A stretch of 64,000 nt of DNA, from assembly GCA_965644295.1 (NCBI GenBank), contig CBFFRP010000108.1, forward strand, positions 248,001 through 312,000, given 5' to 3'. This document shows, in pieces, positions 56,547-64,000 of this stretch. How positions within the stretch are numbered: the stretch's first letter is position 1; each line of letters begins with the position of its first letter. The stretch is from Paraphysomonas bandaiensis (lineage: Eukaryota; Chrysophyceae). The notes under the pieces are model-generated. The model was not told the origin of the DNA, ran no database searches, and saw only the letters and a list, made by a program, of their open reading frames with translations. A program made the translations under genes and the position numbers.

Positions 56547-56735
56547 AGAGCGGAAGTGGTCACACCTTGGTGCTTGCGGCGACGCACAAGCAGCTTCCGT
56601 GGCGTTAAATAGTTAAATAGTGTGTAATGATTCGTTACAGGTAGAGGTCTAACTAGTTTGTCTAGCATTCGTCTAGCTACAAAGTTGGTACTGGTTTTTA
56701 ACGCCTATTGCTCTCTATAAGACTTTTAATATACT
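56547..56735 (+). repeat. Hairpin-tail repeat, copy 7
   Basis: Plus-strand copy with ACACCTTGGTGC and GCTTGCGGCGACGCACAAGC, then the GGTAGAGGTCTAACTAG part and the terminal TTAACGCCTATTGCTC. It follows a second-family repeat without a gap. Confidence 0.65.
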
Positions 56736-57179
56736 ACTACTGTGCTTAAATATGCATTCCACAAGCCCAGGTAAGTGACTCTAGTACGCATTGTAGATAT
56801 TTTAACATGCTGCTGCATACTATATATCAGGGCCTAGTAGCCATTAATGGTAATACCATTTCCATTTTAATTGCCGGGACATTATTCACAGGGCTGCGTA
56901 TCAATTAATTGACGCAGGTTGTAGTCAATTATAATTGCAATTATTACTTGCTGCCTCAATATCTACAGTACTTGCATTATCTACAGTAAGTTCTCAAGGG
57001 TATACAAGTAAAATACCTTTACAGGTATACCACCACATTCTTTCATTGATATATCGTTAGTTTAAAAAATGAAATCAAGTGTGACTACTGTACTAAAAAA
57101 TTATTTAAATTATTTTAATAAAGACGCATCAGATGTATATTTGCTGGGAAAATAAAATTAGGGATATACCTGTGGTGGC
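56736..57179. other. Intergenic
   Basis: AT-rich 3' flank of the nuclease-kinase gene. No gene recognised. Confidence 0.35.
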
Positions 57180-58747
57180 TTAGGTCAATTGTGACAGCAG
57201 ATTTGCTTTACTTTCTTGCATTCTCTTAAGAGCAATTGATTCTGATTCAACTTTTTCGACACTAGCTAAATCTATCAGTACTGGTTTCATACCAATGACA
57301 TCATCTCCACTGTCGTCCAGGACTGGAAGCAATGCAACATGTCTCCACTCAAGATCGCCATGCACAAGACAGTGCCGAGCGAGTTCTTCGACACTATCAT
57401 TGAGCACACTCTCCGCTGCAATATCTGAGGACAAAATAAAGTCGTTTATTTTTGTCGTCCACGCTTCAAACCGTTCGTCACTAGGCGACTCACTGTTCGC
57501 AACTCTACCCCAATTTGATAGATCAAAATCAAAGCAAACTGACCCCTCTCGTTTTATGCAATGGAATACAAACGGCATGACGAGACAATGTGAATCAGCA
57601 ACACAGTACTGAACACACCTACTCCGTACACTTCTCTCCATACATTCAATTCCTTTTCACAAAGCTTCTCATAATAAAATTTCTTTACAACAACTAAATT
57701 GAAATCTTTAGTCAGTGCGAGACAAACCTGACCATCCGCCCCTCCGTGAAATTGCCGCAACACTATTACATGATTTGGTTCATAGTTGGGTAGTGCAAGT
57801 GTAATCGCCGTGTGTCCCATTAAGTCAGTGTTGGAAATCGTGCCCCAACGCCAATTCTTTTCAGAGAGAATGGTGTAAGCCCTTTGTGAGGTTAGCAGCG
57901 ATACCACTCGATATTGAGATTGCATCGATTTCAACAATACTGTTCCAATCAAGGGAAGTACTTGAGAATCATCCCAAGAGTACACCTCGCTCCCATGGAG
58001 GTGTCTTTCCAGTGTGCTCGCCACGGGAAACTGGGTGTACAAGTCTTCATACATGGGTGGATTCAAGTCTTTGGAAGCAGCAAAGTCGTCTGTGTCCGGA
58101 AACCAGACTACTCGCCATGCATCCAGTGTAGTTAAAATCCCGAACATTTCACATTGCCCAAAAGAGTTACGTAAATTGGACATATAATCGAATATTTGTC
58201 CTAGCACTTTATCATCGGACAGCTTTGATTTCTCCGGTTGTTTCACCTCAATCACTGTAATCGGTACACCAGATTTGGTCTTAACAACCCAAATATCAGA
58301 TTTCGACTCTCTCCTACTCGTTTCTACCATACACACTAATGTTGCTTGATAATGAATCGATAATTCCATATTAACACCCAAGAAATACATTACATCTCGA
58401 ACAATTCTTCGGACATAATCCTCAATTTCTGCCTCATTAAAGTATGATATGCGTGTTTTACAATCCTGGTTTCGAAGTGCCAGGAGGTATTCACTTGCCA
58501 TGGACAAATTGTGCGCTTCAATATTATCAAAGATACCAACGTCCTGAACATCAAACATATTGACAGCCGTATGTGTAGACGTATAAGTAGAAGCCGAAGC
58601 GCTTCTTCTACTTAATTCCATGCCACCTAATCCACTTTTCCAGAACTGCTCAATGGAATACACAGCCTGCTTAGCCAGGTCCTCAGCCTGCTTGAGAAGT
58701 AGCAGTCGAACAGGTTCCGGAAGTACTTCAAGATCGATTTCTTCCAT
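57180..58747 (-). CDS. Crinkler-like nuclease-kinase protein with a frame break
   Basis: Two minus-strand frames form one gene: about 58747-57623, then to a stop at 57180. The N-terminal 110 residues are helical. Next comes a segment like a PD-(D/E)XK nuclease fold (SDIWVVKTKSG, then VIEVKQPEKS). The C-terminal half resembles a divergent protein kinase: LVVVKKFYYEKL (Lys), HGDLEWRHVAL (catalytic loop) and LIDLASVEKV in place of DFG. This nuclease-plus-kinase layout is known from Crinkler (CRN) type proteins. The frame changes near 57609-57622. It could be a 14-nt intron, a 77-nt intron (57546-57622) or a frameshift mutation; I have not joined the halves. Confidence 0.6.
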
Positions 58748-59315
58748 TGTTTATATCTATTGATGACTGGAATATATTGGTGTGAAAACTCCGTCTTAAC
58801 GGATGGAACGTCTCAATTTATTGCTGCTGGTGCTGTATGCATGGTGTGTCGACAACATAAGGTTTTACTTAAAACTAAAGGTTTATATAAAAGTGGGGGT
58901 TTATGGTAAGAACCGTACCAAAATCCTGCATTTCTAAATGTTTCATTGTGTGCTACCCTGCTGCACAAGGCACTCATTTGGATACATGCATCCGCACACA
59001 TAGCCCTGTATATTCGAGTACTTTAAAAGAAGTGAACCCTCTAGCGCGCAGGTTTCTGACCACTCGAGTGTGGGCGTGTATAATCTACGACAGTACACTG
59101 TACAACTGTATCTACAGCGCCTCCGTGTCCCAATACACTTCTACTTCATACTCATATACACACTGCTGTCTCGTATATTCACACTGCTGTCTCGTATAGT
59201 CTCGTATAGCAGTACTCCACACGACTGTGCCCATATCTCATACATCTGAACACACACCCCCCCTGCTACCACAGGCCTTGGTGTTCATGCACTTCCCCCT
59301 TGACCCTATTATCTC
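58748..59315. promoter_or_regulatory. Divergent promoter region, nuclease-kinase / VPS9 protein
   Basis: 568 bp between opposed starts. It contains ACAGTACACTGTACAACTGTA (59090-59110) and tandem CACTGCTGTCTCGTATA units (59158-59210). Confidence 0.45.
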
Positions 59316-61912
59316 ATGATGAACAGAGAGGACGTACCTGCTGCTGCTAGTGATGATAGTATACTATTGGGGAGAACGGAGCTAATATCTATGCGTGAAA
59401 TATTCCCTGATGAAACAGACTCCACTCTACTGAACTGTCTGCAGAACACTAATTGGAATCTTGATTCTGCAGTTCTACTGTGCTTAGAGCAACAGTCATC
59501 CTCATTTATCACACGCACACTGCCAAAGTCTCAGTCGTCTAGTAGTGTGGGATCTCTGCTTACAGATGAGGCAAGTCAGTCCCCTTCAACGAACCCGATG
59601 CGTATGCAGCAGCAGGGAGGGTTGAATAGCCGATCCCCTATACGCCGCTCAGGTCCACGACGAGTGGCTGCGCGTATGACTCTGCCAAATGACTTCATTT
59701 GTGTCCCAAGTGTACGCACAGTAATTGACTCCACATTTCCTATACACAAGGCCGATAGCATAGACTTCACGGTATACATTAATCGCTCTGGTGCATCCCT
59801 TGGTCTCAATGTCGAGAAACAAGGTGGGAATATCGTGGTGAGCGGATTGAGTAATGAATCCTCCAATACCCCAGGACTCTCTTACCAAGCAGGAGTTCGA
59901 GTCGGTGATGTACTTCATGGCGTAAACTTTGAATACTTCAATACTGGTGTTTCTAAAGCTAATGTTACCAAAGTAGTATCAGCTGCTGGACCGTTCCTCT
60001 GTCTTCATTTTATTCGCTATCTAGATGTAAGCAGGACTCCCTATACGGATGGTAGCACGCGACAACACGCTGCATCTCTGCGCAAAATTCATCCCTGTGC
60101 CTTGATGTTGTTAGACCAAGAAGTGCTTGATGTGGAGGACATGGAGGTCTTTTGTGAATCTTTGCAAAGACTAAAATCCCGAACCATAGACTGGAGCACT
60201 GGGGTTATACGACAACGAACGAAAATTAGAGACATTGCTGCTGCAATACAGTCTTCTGGTTTGGGTGCAGTGGATGGGACTGGGACGCGAGACGACTCTG
60301 CACTTCGACTGGTGTCTAGCAGTAGTGGCGGTAGTTCGTTGCGCAATATGCGCTGGCCTGTAACCGGGTCCACTGCTCCTATGGCGCTATCTGCGTATAG
60401 ATCTAGCGGGGAAATATCTGACATTCGGCAAAGTTGGTATAAGGAGGTTACTATGAGTACTCGAGACATCCAACCGGCGATATCTATCCGTATAACTGGG
60501 ACCACGGTGATTGATGATCACACGGAGTATGTACTATGGGTGCAAGACGTGAGCACCGGGTTACAGTGGTATACCACCAGAAGATTTAGGGAGTTCTTTA
60601 AGCTCAGAGAGGTAAGCATAGCGTGAAACAACATCTATCTGTTTCATATCGCAATTGGTAGACTCTAGTTTCACTTTGGGGTGTCTTCGGATCGCTTCCT
60701 TTCCCTGCTCGACGCCTCTCTGTTGGACGAAATGACCCATCAGGCTCCCTGGTAGCGGAGCGCCGTCCTTTGTTGGAGACATTCCTGCGGTCTGCGTACC
60801 AGGTAGTTGTCGCTGAGCACCTGGTCCATCCCGCGACGAGAAAAATATTCTTAGCGATATATCGCTTTGTAGATGTATCTCACAATATGCCATCAATCTC
60901 TGCTATATACTCGCAGCAAAAGAGGCTGCATGACGCGTACATCGAGAGACTGATGGAGGAGCATGCCTATGTAGGTGCCTCTCATCGCGATGACGAAGAA
61001 TGTACCATAGACTATTTAAACGATCCATTCATTTTTGTGCGCCGATGGGTGGAGATCTACATTCACTCTATACTTCAGTTGCCGGTGTTTCGTAGGGTAG
61101 TGGGGAGATTCGTTCGCAATTATCTGAAGAGTAGTACAGGCGATGACTCGAAGTCGTGGGATGAGCGAGAATCTGTGAATAACGTCAAGTCTTTAGGTGA
61201 ATTTATTGATAACCTCCAAGATGTACTATTAAGAGGCATGCGTACTGACGTTGCGGAAGTAATTGAACACTTTGTCCATGGTGACACTCGGGGAAGGTAT
61301 GGGGGCCAGCCCAGACAGCTACAGAAAATAGATGAAGATACCATCTATGTAAATGCGATTTTGAAGATGGACTGGGTGGATAGTATTACACAGGTAGCTG
61401 TTAGGCGGCAGATCGAGACAGAGGTATACGTACCATGTGCGGATGCCGTGAGAGCAGTACTTAATGAGGGGTTCGCTCAGAGGGACAAACAGTTAGTTGC
61501 CAAGTGCCAGTATCTGAGGTGCCAGCCTCAGTCGTTTTTTGGCATACCCCTGAAGCATATTTCTCCCTCTAGCTGGGAAGATGTCGTCCGTGCTATAGAT
61601 AAAGTGCCTAAGATGTCCATCCCTTTTGACAAATTACAACTGCTCGTTGCGGCTGCAAAGCAAATTCCTGAGATCTACCGTAAAGAGCATCCAGATGCAT
61701 CCATTTCCCTAGGAGCCGATGATATGCTCCCAATATTTATATATTGTTTAGCTATGTCCAAAATTAGACGGCTCTCCACTCTCTCGAAGGAACTGGAGAA
61801 TGTATGTGACTCCGAGTGTAGGGTGTCAGAGATAGGCTACTATACAGCAACTTTAGAGGCATCACTTCAGCATATACTAGACATGGATGAAATCAATGGC
61901 GATATTAGTTAG
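59316..61912 (+). CDS. CUE-PDZ-PX-VPS9 protein, putative Rab5-family GEF
   Basis: Two exons (59316-60611, 60662-61912) give 848 residues. A CUE-like ubiquitin-binding domain is at about 24-58 (LISMREIFPDETDSTLLNCL, then NTNWNLDSAVLLCLE). A PDZ domain is at about 148-232 (GASLGLNVEKQGGNIVVSGL, GLSYQAGVRVGDVLHGVNF). A PX domain is at about 390-500 (WYTTRRFREFFKLRE, then GSLPFPARRL and RRPLLETFLRSAY), where the 50-nt intron falls. The C-terminal 120 residues are VPS9-like: FDKLQLLVAAAKQIPEIYRK, SLGADDMLPIFIYCLAMSK with the Asp used in catalysis, and IGYYTATLEASLQHIL. It probably binds phosphoinositides and ubiquitin on endosomes and activates a Rab5-type GTPase; this is inferred from the domains. 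Confidence 0.88.
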
Positions 61913-62773
61913 CACCCTCCGTTGTAGTTCTTTATTTTACAATGTTCTTGTGTTTTTCGAATGCTGTGTGCACAATACATTCGTTTTTATTTGCACCGAC
62001 GAATTCTTAACAATAATACCTTTGTAAAAGTAAAAATACGTATATTTTTGTACATTTTGCGTAAGCGTGTTACTAGATATATATTCGAATTGCTAATTAA
62101 AGCCTAATTCCTCTTTTGTTACAATACATGCCTAAGTGCTGCTCATCAAGGAGCACCAATATTGCTAATCGACCAACTAGATTTGGCGCTGCATAGTCAA
62201 CTTACGTGCTATGTAAATCACGAAACAGCATATGTAGCTTGCTAATGGCTAATAGTGATATAACAGCGGCGTAGATGTATAGATAAATAACTATGAATCC
62301 TTAATTTACGGAAAAAGTATCACAAAGACCACTCTTTAGGGTTATCCATATTCAGTGAATTCATTACGTAGATTTACACACTACTCATGTTATCAATGAG
62401 ATTGGAAGGTTAAATGGCGATGCCTATTCTTCTTCCATAAGCCATAAGTAATAGTGAAGGTAGACTAATCCTTCTCTAAGATATGGATCATGAGCCTATT
62501 GGTTATTCAATAAAATATGAATGAATGAGGGAATATTATCCTTTATCGTGGTTGCGCTTTGCAGCGTATTATTATCATCATCTAGGATCTAGGATAACAA
62601 TATCGCGGCAGAAAGATATAAAAAAATTAATGAATATATTTTGTATCACGAAAGGGTTTCCTCGACATACATACGAAATAACCAGAAAAAGCCCTTTCAT
62701 ATTGATAAATAACACAATACACAAATTTTCACACCAAAACATTGTAGCGCCGCAGGACACAAAACAGGAAACC
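61913..62773. other. Intergenic between convergent genes
   Basis: AT-rich, no gene recognised. Confidence 0.35.
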
Positions 62774-63865
62774 CTAAGGTGGCTTACAAGGATGATTTTT
62801 CGGATACAGTAGCATTTCTAAATATACAAGTTTTCCACTTCTAGTCCGGCCCTCTTCTATTGGTGGCAACATATCGTGACCACTTACAGATATACAGGAC
62901 ATACAAACGCTTCGAAGTATTTGTTTGCATTCCCGATATATATCTTCGAAGCTACGAGTGGTGGAGTCCCTTCCAGCAATGAGTATGGGCAAGTTCTGCC
63001 CCGATATTTCATTATCGACACAGGTAGAGGGGAGAACACACGGTGAGCGCAACAGAACACACAAACCTTGTTGCAGCTCGCGCTTTACTCTGACCAACAG
63101 ACTTGTCTTGTACGTACCATCCGTGCAATACTACAAATCAAATATCAATGAGTCACAATAATACACTCCAACAACAGGATATAGATACTTATACACTTGA
63201 GTTTGGTATACGCTTGAGGGATATGAATACCTTGGAGTAAACTAGGTCATCCACCAACACTGTTCCTGGAGGGCACGGTACGGAAGTCACAACTTCATCA
63301 GGATCTTGCACATCTTCTTCGACTTTAACATCCTTGGGCATACGTTTAGATGCCCGGGCACGGCGTCCACCGTCAACACTTTCACGCTGAAGTGCTAAGC
63401 CGTGCTTCCGAAGAACTACGGCGTGCTTCTTATTTGCTTTCGTCTCAGCATCTTTACGAAGATTGCGGTATCTACGCAGATATAAATATATTAAAGAGCA
63501 GGCAGAGGGAATACATCAGACCTGCTTCGGACAGTACCAGCGCTGTAAATCAGGGTCTTCGGTTGTGATTCAGCGGACTCCCTGCGCACAACAAGTCAGC
63601 GACAGCTGAGTGCCATATGCGGACCTCACGCTATGGACGGTTTCATCTGCTGGTCGTCTATGACACTATCAAGAAGCAGAGGAGGAGGCTGAGAGACAGA
63701 CAGAGGGGGCTCATAGGGGTCATGTGAGGGGCTATGGGTGTTATGAGAGGGCTCATGTGAGGGCTCATGTGTGTCGCTGTGTGTGTCGTCGTGTGTGTTG
63801 CTGTGAGGGGGTCGGGTGCCGTTAAGGAGATGGCGTCGTCTGTTCAGCTCTGCAAAGGAATGCAT
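62774..63865 (-). CDS. Hypothetical protein, conserved-looking C-terminal domain
   Basis: Four exons: 63630-63865, 63522-63581, 63231-63471 and 62774-63130 (297 residues, phases fit). The N-terminal 80 residues are low complexity, rich in His, Ser, Pro and Thr (repeated THDDTHSDTHEPSHEP units). A basic middle region (RNLRKDAETKANKKHAVVLR) leads to a C-terminal part of about 140 residues that looks folded: PCPPGTVLVDDLVYSKYCTD, TSLLVRVKRELQQG, SFEDIYRECKQILRSVC and GKLVYLEMLLYPKNHP. I do not recognise the family. The ATG at 63865 is chosen because the frame upstream has no ATG. Confidence 0.65.
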
Positions 63866-64000
63866 AGTATCGACAGAAGCAGCACGGTGTGTGCGGGTGT
63901 ATGAGGGTTGGAAAATCACATGAATTGGGCGCTTATTAGGCCCTCTCTCTCCTCATATGGACATGCAGGAGATAGTAGCTATATGTATATATGTATGTAT

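Noticed and set aside
1-64000. CRISPR arrays, bacterial operons or prophage
   Set aside because: No regular repeat-spacer array, no ribosome-binding-site spacing and no prokaryotic gene order; the genes are eukaryotic and spliced.

Overview
The window is nuclear DNA from a unicellular eukaryote. It uses the standard code, is AT-rich between genes, and its genes carry many short GT-AG introns (mostly 45-80 nt, some near 30 nt). A membrane H+-pyrophosphatase rules out animals and fungi. It occurs with ribosomal protein genes, a cohesin acetyltransferase, a PP2A B56 subunit, NF-YC, a class II eIF4E, presenilin, a GABA-B-like class C receptor and a Cys-loop-type channel, which suggests a free-living, intron-rich protist. 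A Kipferlia-like fornicate flagellate is possible, but that is a weak inference.

Layout. 1-800: broken ORF and repeat relic. 2787-4505: PP2A B56. 4.5-9.5 kb: repeats around a 5'-truncated non-LTR retroelement with RNase H. 9.97-15.2 kb: RPS4 (-), Eco1 (+), RPL26 (-), M20 amidohydrolase (+). 16.1-22.9 kb: a 16-exon two-TM protein of unknown function (-), head-to-head with a pentameric ligand-gated channel homologue (+). 23.7-28.8 kb: H+-PPase (-) and presenilin (+). 28.8-33.7 kb: repeat-rich desert. 33.7-37.6 kb: GNAT acetyltransferase (-) and class C GPCR (+). 38-42 kb: a possible small membrane protein with repeat-filled introns, then tRNA-His (with intron) and tRNA-Leu. 43-50.2 kb: unknown nuclear-type protein, GT14-like glycosyltransferase (-), small basic protein (+), eIF4E class II (-). 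51.4-54.4 kb: ANTH-domain protein (-) and NF-YC (+). 54.4-57.2 kb: decayed mobile elements. 57.2-61.9 kb: Crinkler-like nuclease-kinase (-) and a CUE-PDZ-PX-VPS9 Rab-GEF (+). 62.8-63.9 kb: unknown gene (-).

Eight of the gene pairs are divergent, with 400-670 bp between start codons. Several of these gaps hold tracts rich in GTAC/TATAC/CTGTA words. Functionally the window mixes housekeeping genes with a membrane-signalling set: ligand-gated channel, class C GPCR, presenilin, PX/VPS9 endosomal GEF and ANTH adaptor. The most notable finds are the channel with an extra predicted membrane span and a long C-terminal region, the CUE-PDZ-PX-VPS9 architecture, the Crinkler-like gene with a frame break, and a dispersed repeat family with a hairpin-forming tail tied to the non-LTR element. 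Exon structures were inferred by eye from frame, splice consensus and family conservation, without transcript data.
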